64,000 bases of DNA from Rhizobium sp. BK251. Its GTDB lineage: Bacteria > Pseudomonadota > Alphaproteobacteria > Rhizobiales > Rhizobiaceae. This document shows, piece after piece, positions 9,039 through 18,093 of this stretch (position 1 is its first letter; every line of letters begins with the position of its first letter). The stretch covers positions 434,001 through 498,000 of the forward strand of contig NZ_SLUQ01000006.1 in assembly GCF_004345245.1 (NCBI RefSeq). The letters run 5' to 3'. The translations under genes and the position numbers were made by a program. A model generated the notes under the pieces. It saw only the letters and a list, made by a program, of their open reading frames with translations. It did no database searches and was not told the DNA's origin.

Positions 9039-9773
9039 TCAGATGGTCCAGCCGCCATCGATGGAGAAGGCCTGGCCGGAGGTGTAGGTGGCGCCGGCTA
9101 TGTAGACCGCGAGCTCGGCGATCTCCTCCGGCGTGCCGAGCCTGCCCATCGGCTGGCGGGCGATGAAGGCGGCTCGCGCTGCGTCATAGTCGCCCTGGGC
9201 CTTCATGCGTTCCTGAAGCGACGGGCTTTCGACCGTACCCGGGCAGATCGCGTTGCAGCGAATTCCCTGCGCCACGTAGTCAGCGGCAACTGCCTTGGTG
9301 AGACCGATGACGGCGGCTTTTGTCACCCCATAGGCAAAGCGGTTCGGCACGCCTTTGATGCTGGAGGCGACGGACGCCATGTTGATGATCGCCCCATCCC
9401 TGCGTTCCAGCATGCCCGGCAACACGGCGCGGATCGTGCGCACCATCGCCTTGACGTTCAGATCGAAGGCAAATTCGAGATCGCCGTCCGGCATGTCGAG
9501 GATCGTGCCGCTATGAACGACCCCGGCGCAATTGAACAGCACGTCTACTGCGCCGATCTCCGCCACAAGCGCCTTTACTGCCGCCTCGTCGAGGACGTTC
9601 AAGGCCTTCGTCGTCACGCCCGCTTCGCTCGCGATCTCGGCCAGCACATCGGCGTTGATATCGGTGGCAACCACCTTTGCCCCTGCCCGTGCGAAAGCAA
9701 GCGCCGAGGCGCGTCCGATGCCTTGAGCCGCAGCGGTCACTAGAACCGTCTTGCCTGCCAGAAAGTCTGTCAT
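9039..9773 (-). CDS. SDR-family dehydrogenase (probable 2-keto-3-deoxy-L-fuconate dehydrogenase)
   Basis: Short-chain dehydrogenase, 244 aa. The cofactor loop TAAAQGIG replaces the usual TGxxxGxG, Asp38 in VVATDIN points to NAD(H), and the catalytic residues are Ser134, Tyr148 and Lys152. TAAAQGIG, NMASVASS and CPGTVESPSLQER closely resemble the BDH2/KDF-dehydrogenase subfamily, which oxidises 2-keto-3-deoxy-L-fuconate to the 2,4-diketo acid. The start is the ATG with AAGGA seven bases upstream; an earlier in-frame start would add ten residues inside the MaoC gene. It sits 29 bp before the FAH gene that would use its product. Confidence 0.88.
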   Translation of the reverse strand: MTDFLAGKTVLVTAAAQGIGRASALAFARAGAKVVATDINADVLAEIASEAGVTTKALNVLDEAAVKALVAEIGAVDVLFNCAGVVHSGTILDMPDGDLEFAFDLNVKAMVRTIRAVLPGMLERRDGAIINMASVASSIKGVPNRFAYGVTKAAVIGLTKAVAADYVAQGIRCNAICPGTVESPSLQERMKAQGDYDAARAAFIARQPMGRLGTPEEIAELAVYIAGATYTSGQAFSIDGGWTI

Positions 9774-9777
9774 GATG

Positions 9778-10233
9778 TCATCCTTGTTTCTGCTTGCGCT
9801 CAACGAGCAGGATGTGATCCGCCGCGAGCACCACTTCGTTGCGCTGGTTGAGAACTTCGCACCGCTCCACGACCTTTCCCATGCCGGGCCGTTTGGCGTC
9901 TTCTTCCTTTGCCGAGATCGTCACACGCGTGCGGATCGTGTCGCCGATATGGACCGGCCGTACGAAACGCAGGCGATCGTAGCCGTAGGAAAAGGCCACG
10001 GGGTTGATCAGCGAGGCGGTCAGCCCGACACCGATCGAGAAAATCATCGTGCCGTGTGCAATGCGCTGGCCACCGGGCAGGGTCTTGGCAAATTCGGCAT
10101 CCATGTGATGCGGAAAGAAATCACCCGTATGGCCGGCATGCACGACGAAATCGGTCTCGGTGATCGTTCGCCCGCTCGTCAATCGAACGGCGCTCAGCTC
10201 ATAGTCTTCGAAATAGATCGTCTGTTCGGACAC
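9778..10233 (-). CDS. MaoC-like dehydratase/hydratase
   Basis: Single hot-dog-domain protein of the MaoC/(R)-specific enoyl-CoA hydratase type, 151 aa. The hydratase region shows DFVVHAGHTGDFFPHHMD near residue 28-45 and GGQRIAHGTMIFSIGVGL afterwards. It lies four bases upstream of the SDR and three after the oxidoreductase, so it is translated with the pathway, although the canonical 6-deoxysugar pathway has no known step for it. A second protein with the same central sequence (SYGYDRLRF here, SYGYDKLRF there) is encoded at 26018-26569. Its role is unknown; it may act on a dehydrated or CoA-linked intermediate. Confidence 0.85.
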   Translation of the reverse strand: MSEQTIYFEDYELSAVRLTSGRTITETDFVVHAGHTGDFFPHHMDAEFAKTLPGGQRIAHGTMIFSIGVGLTASLINPVAFSYGYDRLRFVRPVHIGDTIRTRVTISAKEEDAKRPGMGKVVERCEVLNQRNEVVLAADHILLVERKQKQG

Positions 10234-10236
10234 AAT

Positions 10237-11316
10237 TCACTCCTTCGGCAAAGCGCTCAGCGGCGTGGCCGGGCTTGCGCTGGATTGATAGGCGGCTTCG
10301 ACGAGCGCCATGGTCTGCCACCCATCTTCGACAGAGCCGACCAGAACATCGTCTTCGCCGGCAGCGAAGCGTTGCAGGTTCGCCATGCGGTTGACGAAGG
10401 CATCCGGAAACCATGTCCCTTCGAGAGGCACCGAAATCCAGTCGGCAGCCTCCGGCGGCTTGATCCAGAGCTCGTCGGGCTCGCCGCGCGGATAGTCGAG
10501 ATTGACCCCGAGTTTCAGGTAAGCCGCCCCTTTCGTTCCGCAGACGCGGAATTCGCAGGCCTGGAAGCGGCGACCAAAGTCGTGGTCATGGTTGACCGAC
10601 AAGACACAGCGCACCTTGTCGCCATAGTCGAGGATCGCGGCTGTGCGCGTCTGCGCCACGTCATGGTTCGGATGACCGATCGTCTTGGCGTGCACGCCGG
10701 CCGGATTGCCCAGCAGGTCCCTGACGACGTCGAGGTAGTGTATCGAGTGCATCGCGATCTCGATGCGCGGCAGGCCCTTCAGGAAGGGCCAGAGCCCCCA
10801 TGGGGTCGCGAGCGCCAACCAGGCATCGAAGTCGACGACCTCACCGAGATGGCCTTTGGCGATCGCATCCTTTAGCGCCAGCATCATTGGCGCGAAACGC
10901 AGCTGGAAATTGACGGCCGCCTTGATGCCACGCGTCCGGCAGAGCGTCAGGATCGCCGTTGCCTCGTCGAGATTGCTGCCCATCGGCTTCTGAAGCAGGG
11001 CAACGGAGCCGTCCGGCAACTTCTCCAGGATCGATGCATGTGCGGACGGCGGGGTCGCAAGGTCGAAGATTGCATCGCGGACAGCACAGGCCTCCTCAAC
11101 CGAAGTGAAAGCGCGGATATTCCATCGATCGGCCAGGGCGGCAGCCTTGGCTTGATCGGGGTCATAGATGCCGGCAACGGGAAAGCCCGCCTTGCGGTAC
11201 GCAGGAAGATGCGCATCGCCGACGATGCTGCCCGCCCCGAAAATGACGATCGGGCGCGCCTTCGTCGGCTTGGGCCATGCTTGCCGCAAGGCAGTCGGAT
11301 CGAAGGTCTCAGCCAT
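10237..11316 (-). CDS. Gfo/Idh/MocA-family oxidoreductase
   Basis: NAD(P)-dependent sugar oxidoreductase, 359 aa. An N-terminal Rossmann domain (VIFGAGSIVGDAHLP) is followed by the Gfo/Idh/MocA C-terminal domain. The usual EKP motif that places the catalytic Lys is QKP here (LLQKPMGSN), and HSIHYLD supplies the usual His. As the only unassigned sugar dehydrogenase in the operon it is the best candidate for the first oxidation of the deoxysugar, though L-fucose dehydrogenases known to me belong to other families. Its start overlaps the end of the mutarotase gene by 8 bp. Confidence 0.85.
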   Translation of the reverse strand: MAETFDPTALRQAWPKPTKARPIVIFGAGSIVGDAHLPAYRKAGFPVAGIYDPDQAKAAALADRWNIRAFTSVEEACAVRDAIFDLATPPSAHASILEKLPDGSVALLQKPMGSNLDEATAILTLCRTRGIKAAVNFQLRFAPMMLALKDAIAKGHLGEVVDFDAWLALATPWGLWPFLKGLPRIEIAMHSIHYLDVVRDLLGNPAGVHAKTIGHPNHDVAQTRTAAILDYGDKVRCVLSVNHDHDFGRRFQACEFRVCGTKGAAYLKLGVNLDYPRGEPDELWIKPPEAADWISVPLEGTWFPDAFVNRMANLQRFAAGEDDVLVGSVEDGWQTMALVEAAYQSSASPATPLSALPKE

Positions 11317-11638
11317 AATGGAAGACCTCCTCCATCATCGCCCACCACTCGCCGGGTTTGCGCGTTTCAAGAGGCTTCTGGCAAGGCATGCAGACCGCCC
11401 ACCACTCCTTGTTTTTCGGATGCGCCGCCATCCTCGCCATGTCGGCCCCGAAATCGCTGCCGGCGTATTCCCAATAGCCGAAGAGAAGGTTCTCGGGCTC
11501 CTTGAGATAGATCGAGTAATTGGCGATGTTGCATTCGGAAATCAGCGCCAATATCTCTGGCCAGACGGCCGCATGGAGACGCTTGTATTCAGCGACCTTG
11601 TCGGGTTCCAGCCCGATAACCATTCCCATGCGTTGCAC
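11309..11638 (-). CDS. L-rhamnose/L-fucose mutarotase family protein (RhaM/DUF718)
   Basis: Small ferredoxin-like-fold mutarotase, 109 aa, matching the RhaM family in length. Conserved features are EYKRLHAAVWPEIL (with the catalytic-type His), NYSIYL and NLLFGYWEY. It interconverts the anomers of a 6-deoxyhexose before dehydrogenation. I chose a GTG start with AGGAGG seven bases upstream, giving VQRMGMVIGLEP as the N-terminus. It lies between the dehydratase and the oxidoreductase, which ties the operon to a reducing 6-deoxysugar. Whether rhamnose, fucose or both is not decided by sequence. Confidence 0.88.
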   Translation of the reverse strand: MQRMGMVIGLEPDKVAEYKRLHAAVWPEILALISECNIANYSIYLKEPENLLFGYWEYAGSDFGADMARMAAHPKNKEWWAVCMPCQKPLETRKPGEWWAMMEEVFHYG

Positions 11639-11649
11639 GGCTTGCCTCC

Positions 11650-12762
11650 TCACCCGCGAAACTCTTTGGTGAACTCGTCGATCGAGCGCGACTTGACGGC
11701 TTCCCAATCCCAGCTGATACCGATGCCCGCATCCGACGGCGCGATCGCCTTGCCGCCACGGATCTCCATGCCCTTGGTCGTCAACTCGTCGAGCTGGGGG
11801 ATATATTCGACATATCTCCCGTTCGGCACGGCGCAGACCAGGCTGACGTGCAGTTCCATGAGGAAATGAGGGCAGACGGGGATGTCGAAGGCCTCTGCAG
11901 CATGGGCCACCTTCAGCCATGGCGTGATCCCGCCGATGCGCGCGACATCGACCTGGACAATCGAGCAGGCACCCTTCTGCATGTATTCGCGGAAATGGCG
12001 GATCGAATAGACCGATTCACCAATGGCAATCGGCGTCGGCGTGGAACGCGTCAGGCGTATGTGACCATCGAGATCGTCGGCCGGCAGCGGCTCCTCGATC
12101 CAGCCGAGGTCGAGTTCCCTTAGGCGCGCAGCCCGGCGGATCGCCTCATCGACGGTGAAGCCCTGATTGCAATCGGTCATGATCTCGAAGGCATCGCCAA
12201 CCGCCTTTCGCACGGCCGACAGCCGATCATAATCCTCCGAACCGTGAGGCTTGCCGATCTTCACCTTCGATCCCGAAAATCCCTTGGACTTGGCCAGCAG
12301 GGCGTCCTCGACGAGCGCTTCCTTGGCGATGTGCAGCCAGCCGCCTTCGGTTGTGTAGAGCGGGCAGCGATCCTTCGCCCCACCCGCCAGCTTCCATAGG
12401 GGCAGGTTCTGCTTCTTTGCCCTCAGATCCCACAGCGCCGTATCGACAGCGGCAACTGCCAGAGCAGTAATTGCGCCGATCGTCGTCGCATGTGTGGCGA
12501 ACTCCATCTCATGCCAGATCGCCTCGATGCAGTCGGCGTCCTGCCCAATCAGCAGCGGCACGAGGTGGTCCGCGAGCAGCCGCATGACGGAGGAGCCACC
12601 GGTACCGATCGTGTAGCTGTAACCTGTGCCAACAGCGCCATCCGAGTCCGTGATCGTGACGATCGGTGTTTCCTGGCTGACGAAGCTTTGAATGGCGTCC
12701 GTGCGTTTGACCTTGGGTGCAAGGTCCACCATGCGCAATTCGATCTTCTCAATGCGGGCCAT
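11650..12762 (-). CDS. Enolase-superfamily sugar acid dehydratase (mandelate racemase/muconate lactonizing type)
   Basis: 370-aa enzyme with the capping domain and barrel of the enolase superfamily. It has a KxK motif (Lys166, Lys168), metal ligands Asp197, Glu223 and Glu249, and an Asp272/His299 pair, all expected of the mandelate-racemase subgroup that dehydrates sugar acids. In this context it would convert L-fuconate (or a similar aldonate) to the 2-keto-3-deoxy acid used by the SDR. Known L-fuconate dehydratases are longer (about 430-440 aa), so the exact substrate is open. It begins the enzyme part of the operon, 15 bp after the ATPase gene. Confidence 0.88.
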   Translation of the reverse strand: MARIEKIELRMVDLAPKVKRTDAIQSFVSQETPIVTITDSDGAVGTGYSYTIGTGGSSVMRLLADHLVPLLIGQDADCIEAIWHEMEFATHATTIGAITALAVAAVDTALWDLRAKKQNLPLWKLAGGAKDRCPLYTTEGGWLHIAKEALVEDALLAKSKGFSGSKVKIGKPHGSEDYDRLSAVRKAVGDAFEIMTDCNQGFTVDEAIRRAARLRELDLGWIEEPLPADDLDGHIRLTRSTPTPIAIGESVYSIRHFREYMQKGACSIVQVDVARIGGITPWLKVAHAAEAFDIPVCPHFLMELHVSLVCAVPNGRYVEYIPQLDELTTKGMEIRGGKAIAPSDAGIGISWDWEAVKSRSIDEFTKEFRG

Positions 12763-12777
12763 TTTCTATCTTTCTCC

Positions 12778-13875
12778 TCAGATCGCCAGGCTCTTGCCGG
12801 TCTCGGCAGAAAAGAGGTGCGCCTGTGACAGGTCGAAGCTCATCTTGATCCGTTCGCCGGTCGGCAATGTTCTTGGGTTGAGCATCCGCGCGATCCATTC
12901 GCGACCTGCAAATTCGACGAAAACGAGTGTCTCGTTGCCGAGAGGTTCGGTGATCGTGACCGGCAGCGTCATCTCGTGAACGGCAGCCTCCGTCTCCGAA
13001 AAAAGTCCATGCCCGGTCGGAAAGACATCGTCGGGCCGCAGACCGAACACGACCTTCTGCCCATTCGTGACAATCCCCTTGAACTTCGGCGGAAGCGGCA
13101 GACGGTCGCCGTTGTCGAAGACGACAGCGTCGCCATCGACCGAGGCGTCGAGGATATTCATCGGCGGCGAGCCGATGAATCCGGCAACGAAGCGGGTCGC
13201 CGGCCGCTTGAAGACTTCGTCGGGCGTGCCGATCTGCTCGATGTAACCGTCCCGCATGATGACGATGCGGTCGGCGAGCGTCATCGCCTCCACCTGGTCA
13301 TGGGTGACATAGATAACCGTCGCCTGCACCTTGCCGTGCAGCTTCTTGATCTCGGTGCGCATCTGCGTGCGCAGCTTCGCGTCGAGGTTGGAGAGCGGTT
13401 CATCGAAGAGGAAGACTTCGGGCTTGCGCACGATCGCCCGCCCCATGGCCACACGCTGGCGCTGCCCGCCGGAAAGCTGTGCCGGACGGCGATCCATCAG
13501 GGCTTCGAGGCTGAGAATGGCGGCCGCCTCGTTGACGCGCTGGTCGATCTCGGCCTGCGGCACCTTGGCGATCTTCAGCGAGAAACCCATGTTCTCGCGC
13601 ACGCTCATATGCGGGTAAAGCGCATAGGACTGGAAAACCATCGAGATGTTCCGGTCGCGCGGCGGCAGATCATTGACGACGGTTCCGCCGATCTCGATGT
13701 CGCCGCCCGAAATCGGCTCCAGACCAGCGACCATGCGCAGGGTGGTGGACTTGCCGCAGCCGGAGGGACCGACGAGAGCGATGAATTCCTTGTCGGCGAT
13801 CTCGAGATCGATGCCGTGAACAATTTCGAGCGCGCCATAGCGCTTGACGAGTTTTTTGAGGGAAACCTGGGCCAT
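12778..13875 (-). CDS. CUT1 sugar ABC transporter ATP-binding protein (UgpC/MsmK type)
   Basis: 365-aa ATPase with one nucleotide-binding domain (Walker A GPSGCGKST, signature LSGGQRQRVAMGRA, Walker B FLFDEPLSNLDAKLR) followed by the OB-fold regulatory domain of the MalK/UgpC group from about residue 235. It energises the two permeases immediately before it in the operon (six bases away). ATPases of this group are often shared between several sugar importers, but its operon position suggests dedication to this one. Confidence 0.93.
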   Translation of the reverse strand: MAQVSLKKLVKRYGALEIVHGIDLEIADKEFIALVGPSGCGKSTTLRMVAGLEPISGGDIEIGGTVVNDLPPRDRNISMVFQSYALYPHMSVRENMGFSLKIAKVPQAEIDQRVNEAAAILSLEALMDRRPAQLSGGQRQRVAMGRAIVRKPEVFLFDEPLSNLDAKLRTQMRTEIKKLHGKVQATVIYVTHDQVEAMTLADRIVIMRDGYIEQIGTPDEVFKRPATRFVAGFIGSPPMNILDASVDGDAVVFDNGDRLPLPPKFKGIVTNGQKVVFGLRPDDVFPTGHGLFSETEAAVHEMTLPVTITEPLGNETLVFVEFAGREWIARMLNPRTLPTGERIKMSFDLSQAHLFSAETGKSLAI

Positions 13876-13881
13876 GGGAAA

Positions 13882-14748
13882 TCAACCTTTGACCGCGCCG
13901 AACGTCAGGCCGGAAACGAGATGTTTTTGAATGATGAAGGTGAGCGCCAGCGCAGGGATGATCATGACAACCGCGAGCGCGCACATGCCACGCCAGTCGA
14001 TCGTGAACTCCGCCGTGTAATCCAGCAGTCCGACCGGCAGGGTCTTGGAATTGACCGAGCGCGTCAGTTGCGAGGCGAGCGCATATTCGTTCCAGCACGT
14101 GAGGAAGGCGAAGATCCCAGCCGATGCGATGCCGGGGCCGGCCAGCGGAAATTCGACCTTCCAGAAAGCCTGCCAGCGGGTGCAGCCATCGATCTGAGCG
14201 GCTTCCGCGAGGTCTTTCGGCACCTGCCGGAAGAAGCCGTCGATCAGCCAGATCGTGAAGGGCACGTTCAGCGCCACATAGGTCAGGATCAGGCCGAAAT
14301 GGGTATCGATGATGCCGATGCGCGAATAGACCATGAAGAGCGGCAGCGACAGGGCGATGCCCGGCACCGAGCGCGTCAGCATGAGACCCAGGAAAGTCGC
14401 CGACTTGCCCGCGAAACGGAATCGCGCAAAGGCATAGCCGCCCGACATGCCGATGATCAGCGCGATCACCGTCGACGTAACCGAGACGATGATCGAATTG
14501 CGGAAGTATTCCCAGATCGGGATGCCGCCCTTGCCGATTCCGGAGAACATCGCCCGATAGGCATCGAGCGACAGCTCGTTCGGAATCCAGACCGGCGGCT
14601 TGGCCATGATCTCGACGGGCGGCCTCAGCGAGCTCAGCACGATCCAGAAGCCGGGAAGGCAGATGATGAGCATCGCGATGAACAGGCCGATCAGATAGAA
14701 GACCCGGCCGATGCCACGGCGCAAACGTTGTTGAGCGTTGCGATCCAT
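13882..14748 (-). CDS. CUT1 sugar ABC transporter permease (MalG type)
   Basis: 288-aa inner-membrane permease with six predicted segments and the EAA loop EAAQIDGCTRWQAFWKV that docks to the ATPase. It starts at an ATG two bases after the stop of the MalF-type partner; a longer frame upstream runs only over that partner's coding sequence. It ends with the QKHLVSGLTFGAVKG tail usual for MalG-type subunits. Confidence 0.93.
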   Translation of the reverse strand: MDRNAQQRLRRGIGRVFYLIGLFIAMLIICLPGFWIVLSSLRPPVEIMAKPPVWIPNELSLDAYRAMFSGIGKGGIPIWEYFRNSIIVSVTSTVIALIIGMSGGYAFARFRFAGKSATFLGLMLTRSVPGIALSLPLFMVYSRIGIIDTHFGLILTYVALNVPFTIWLIDGFFRQVPKDLAEAAQIDGCTRWQAFWKVEFPLAGPGIASAGIFAFLTCWNEYALASQLTRSVNSKTLPVGLLDYTAEFTIDWRGMCALAVVMIIPALALTFIIQKHLVSGLTFGAVKG

Positions 14749-14750
14749 TG

Positions 14751-15644
14751 TTACCACTCCGCCCCGATTTGCGTGCGGGCAAGAGCCAGCTTGCGGAAGA
14801 AATAGACGGTGAAGGCGATCGAGAGAAAGATCGAGACATAGGCCATCGCATTGGCGAGGCCCATTTGGGCGTCGGCATAGGCCGTGCGCCCGACCAGCGT
14901 CCAGATAAGCTCGGTGCGCCGCGCGGGCCCGCCGTCCGTCATGATTTTGACGATGTCGTAGGCGCGCGCGACGTCGAGCGAGCGGATCGTCATGGCGATG
15001 AAGGCAAAGGGCATCAAGAACGGCCAGATGACGTAGCGAAAGGTCTGCCACGCCGTGCAGCCGTCGACGCGGGCGGCCTCGACCGGCTCCTGCGGCATTG
15101 CCAGAAGGCCGGAAAGGATGAGGATTGCGAAGACCGACGTCGACGACCAGACCTCGGCGACGACGATGGAAAACAGCGCCAGATTGCCGTCGATTAGCCA
15201 GGGGATCGCATTATCGGTCAGTCCGAGAGCCTGCAACGCGTTGTTGATCAGGCCGACATTGTCATTGAACATGAATTTGAACTGGAAGCCGACAAGCACG
15301 GGCGAAAACATCATCGGAAACATCATCAGGGTACGCAGCAGGCGCTGGCCCATCGTTGCCCTGTTGACGAGAAGCGCCAGCCCCAGGCCGAGCAGCATTT
15401 CCAGATTGAGAGCGATCGTCAGCAGGACCACGGTGCGCACAAATGCGTACAGAAAGACGGGGTCGCTGAGGATGCGGATATAGTTGCGAAAGCCGATGAA
15501 GACGAAAAGCGTCTGCGGCCTAGTCAGCCTGAACGGTGTAAAGCTCGAATAGAGCGACAGCAGCAAGGGAAACAGCACGACCGCCGCCAGCACCACGATT
15601 GCAGGCAGCAGCAGAAGCACCGGTGCGGGAATTTTTCTAAACAT
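14751..15644 (-). CDS. CUT1 sugar ABC transporter permease (MalF type)
   Basis: 297-aa permease partner, starting MFRKIPAPVLLLLPAIVVL, with six hydrophobic segments and an EAA loop (EAARVDGCTAWQTFRYV). It forms the translocation pore with the MalG-type subunit. It follows the binding-protein gene after a 129-bp gap that holds a stem-loop, and precedes the second permease by two bases. Confidence 0.93.
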   Translation of the reverse strand: MFRKIPAPVLLLLPAIVVLAAVVLFPLLLSLYSSFTPFRLTRPQTLFVFIGFRNYIRILSDPVFLYAFVRTVVLLTIALNLEMLLGLGLALLVNRATMGQRLLRTLMMFPMMFSPVLVGFQFKFMFNDNVGLINNALQALGLTDNAIPWLIDGNLALFSIVVAEVWSSTSVFAILILSGLLAMPQEPVEAARVDGCTAWQTFRYVIWPFLMPFAFIAMTIRSLDVARAYDIVKIMTDGGPARRTELIWTLVGRTAYADAQMGLANAMAYVSIFLSIAFTVYFFRKLALARTQIGAEW

Positions 15645-15731
15645 TTACCAACCTGTCCACGCCAAACCGGACGCTTGGACCGCAATTGTGGAATCGCCCG
15701 TCGGGAGGAAGAATTCCGGTTTTCGAAATAA

Positions 15732-15759
15732 ATCCCGCATCCGTTGCCGAATGCGGGAT
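15732..15759 (-). terminator. Stem-loop between the binding-protein and permease genes
   Basis: Perfect 9-bp inverted repeat (ATCCCGCAT / ATGCGGGAT) with a 10-base loop, 14 bp after the binding-protein stop on the minus strand and followed by TTATTTCG. It probably limits read-through into the permeases or protects the upstream mRNA, giving more binding protein than permease. Confidence 0.6.
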
Positions 15760-15773
15760 CGATCGCGACAGGC

Positions 15774-17084
15774 TTAGAGAGCGCCTGCATCCTGAAGGAT
15801 GGTGGTTGCCTTTTCCGCGGCTGCGTCGAGCGCTTCCTTGGATGTCTTGTCACCCAGGATCGCCGCCTGCAGCTCGGGGTAAACAGCATTGGAAATCTCG
15901 ATCCATTCCGGAGTGCGCGGCACCGGGAAGGCGTGCTTCATGGCCTCCTGGAAAGCACCGAGAGCTTCCTTCCTGTAAGGATCACTGGCTGCCTGCTGGA
16001 TGTCCCAGTCCCACACCGCCTTGCGGGTCGGCAGCGTACCGTTCGCAGCTTCGATCTTCTGTGAATCCTCATTGGTGAGGAACCAGACGAGCGATGCCGC
16101 CGCGTCCTTGTGCTCGCAGGCTTCCGTGACGGAGAAGCCGTGATGGCCCGACCAGCCGGTGCGCTTGCCGGAGGAGCCGGCCGGCTGAACGATCACGCCG
16201 ACATTGCCTGCGATCTTCGAGGACTTCGGGTCGTTGAAGTAGGCGGCCCAGCCCGGCCAATCCAGGTCGAGGGCGACGGTGCCGGACGCAAAGCCGGCGC
16301 CGAGGTCGTCCCACAAATAATTGGTCGTGCCGGCCGGAACGGCCTTGGCCTTGTACATGTTGACGAACCAGTCGAGCGCGCGCACGCCGGCGTCGGAATT
16401 GAAGGCCGGCTTGCCGTCCTTGTCGAGATATTTGCCGCCTTCTGCGACCAGCATTTCGAAGAAGCGGCCGTTGATGGCCTCTTCCTTGCCGGGAAATTGC
16501 GTGCCGAAGAAGTTCGGCGGGTTGGCGAAGAAGGTCGCCTGGTCGGAAACCTGCTGCCAGGTATCCGGAGGCGCCAGGTCGTAACCATACTTCTCCTTGA
16601 AGGCCTTCTTCTTGGCTTCGTCGGTGTAGAGGCTTTTCTGGTAGTACATCGCCGAAACGTCGAACTGCGCGCGCGGCAGCATGACGAGCTTGTCATCGAT
16701 CGTGGACGCAGAAATCGTCGAATCGACGAGCTTTGCGATTTCGTCGGCCGGCAGCAGCGGTTTCAGATCCGTGAACAGGCCTTCGTAGATCGGCGCAAAG
16801 GAAGAATGGTTGGATCCCACGCACCAGCTGATGTCGCCGGAAGCGATATCCGACTTCATTTCCTTGTCGAGCTCAAAGTAGTTCTTCTTTGAAAGCACGT
16901 TGACCTTGGCGCCAGTCGCCTTTTCCCACTCGCCGATACGCGAATAAAGCGGCTCGTACTGCTGGCCGCCGATCAGTTTGGCATCGATCGTCACGCCTTC
17001 GAATTTGCCCGGCAAATCAGCGGCGAACGCCGTTCCGGCCACAAGGGAAACCCCAGCCGCGAGGCTGGCGATAAGTCGTTTCAT
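15774..17084 (-). CDS. Extracellular sugar-binding protein of the CUT1 transporter
   Basis: 436-aa family 1 solute-binding protein. The signal peptide MKRLIASLAAGVSLVAGTAF is cleaved near AFA-AD; the mature part shows the maltose-binding-like segments typical of family 1 proteins, such as TGWSGHHGFSVTEACEHKDA near the C-terminal third. It captures the sugar in the periplasm and delivers it to the permeases that follow. The start has GGAGG in its leader; a start ten codons upstream is in frame but would bury the signal peptide. First gene of the long minus-strand operon, divergent from the IclR regulator. Confidence 0.92.
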   Translation of the reverse strand: MKRLIASLAAGVSLVAGTAFAADLPGKFEGVTIDAKLIGGQQYEPLYSRIGEWEKATGAKVNVLSKKNYFELDKEMKSDIASGDISWCVGSNHSSFAPIYEGLFTDLKPLLPADEIAKLVDSTISASTIDDKLVMLPRAQFDVSAMYYQKSLYTDEAKKKAFKEKYGYDLAPPDTWQQVSDQATFFANPPNFFGTQFPGKEEAINGRFFEMLVAEGGKYLDKDGKPAFNSDAGVRALDWFVNMYKAKAVPAGTTNYLWDDLGAGFASGTVALDLDWPGWAAYFNDPKSSKIAGNVGVIVQPAGSSGKRTGWSGHHGFSVTEACEHKDAAASLVWFLTNEDSQKIEAANGTLPTRKAVWDWDIQQAASDPYRKEALGAFQEAMKHAFPVPRTPEWIEISNAVYPELQAAILGDKTSKEALDAAAEKATTILQDAGAL

Positions 17085-17251
17085 TGGTTCACTCCTCCAC
17101 AACGGCGGTCGCAAAAAGGTCCGCCGATCTCCTCACATATAATTTTTATTTTTATATACAAACGATAGACATGGTCGTGCGTCAAGCGGAAGTTTTTCTT
17201 CTCCGCGCGTCCGTCTGCGTATATGCAGGAGTCATTCAGGGGAGAGCCCAC
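17085..17251. promoter_or_regulatory. Divergent promoter region with an A+T-rich inverted repeat
   Basis: The gap between the sugar-operon binding-protein gene and the IclR gene. It is strikingly A+T-rich for this genome and contains ATATAA (17137-17142) and TTATAT (17152-17157) as inverted half-sites nine bases apart. IclR-type regulators usually bind such palindromes in the shared promoter next to their own gene, so this is a plausible operator. No clear -35/-10 pair was assigned. Confidence 0.4.
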
Positions 17252-18037
17252 ATGGAAACAGACGATGCCGACCGGTACCGCGCACCAGCGTTGGACAAAG
17301 GTCTCGACATTCTGGAACTCTTGGCCGGGGTCGACGAGGGCCTGACGCAGGCCGAGATCGCCAAGCGGCTCGATCGCAGCCCCAACGAATTCTACCGCAT
17401 GCTCGACCGACTCGTACGTCGCGGCTACGTGACGAAGCTTGAGGGCGATCGCTTCACGCTGACGCTAAAGCTCTTCGGTCTGGCGCAGCTGCATGCGCCG
17501 ACGCGGCGCCTCGCCTCCTTCGCAACGCCATTGATGCGCGAACTCGCTCAGCGCACGCGCCAGGCCAATCACCTCGCGGTTTTCGACCGCGGTTCCGCAG
17601 TCGTCATCGCACAGCAGGAAGCGCCGGATTATTGGGGAATATCGATCCGCGTCGGCTCTCACATCAACCTGTTCGATACAGGTTCGGGACATGTCCTGCT
17701 TGCTTTCCGCGATGCGGAAGAGCGGCAGATGATGATATCCGAGCATGTGCGCAGCCGCGAGGACATCCAGGTCGGTCCGGAATTCTACGAGCGTCTCGAC
17801 CAGATCCGCGAGCGGGGCTTCGAAATGATGGCCAGCGCCCAGACCGCGGGCGTCTACAACCTTTCGGCGCCGATCCTCGGTCCTGACGGGCGCGGCATTG
17901 CCGCGCTGACGTGCCCCTATATCGCGCTCGTCAACGCGCCGACCGCACCGGACATCACACAGACGATCGCCTTCCTGCAGAAGACGGCCGCTCAGTTGTC
18001 GCTTCTGGTCGGCTCGGACGTCAAGACACCGCAATAG
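17252..18037 (+). CDS. IclR-family transcriptional regulator
   Basis: 261-aa regulator with an N-terminal winged helix (the recognition region includes AEIAKRLDRSPNEFYRML) and a C-terminal IclR effector domain from about residue 80, including the segment GSGHVLLAF. The start ATG is preceded by AGGGGAGAG; a longer frame upstream would run through the A+T-rich promoter. It is divergent from the deoxysugar operon and followed by a lactonase of the same pathway, so it most likely controls both sides in response to a pathway sugar or sugar acid. Confidence 0.9.
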   Translation: METDDADRYRAPALDKGLDILELLAGVDEGLTQAEIAKRLDRSPNEFYRMLDRLVRRGYVTKLEGDRFTLTLKLFGLAQLHAPTRRLASFATPLMRELAQRTRQANHLAVFDRGSAVVIAQQEAPDYWGISIRVGSHINLFDTGSGHVLLAFRDAEERQMMISEHVRSREDIQVGPEFYERLDQIRERGFEMMASAQTAGVYNLSAPILGPDGRGIAALTCPYIALVNAPTAPDITQTIAFLQKTAAQLSLLVGSDVKTPQ

Positions 18038-18093
18038 CCTGTTTTCTTATTTGAATGTAATGTTCACGAATTGCTGGCGACCGGGAGACGCTT

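Noticed and set aside
12976..14805. A 609-codon open frame on the plus strand
   Set aside because: It runs antisense through the CUT1 ATPase and permease genes. Its composition (rich in Arg, Asp, His, Glu) is that of a shadow frame in G+C-rich coding sequence, and it has no recognisable domain.
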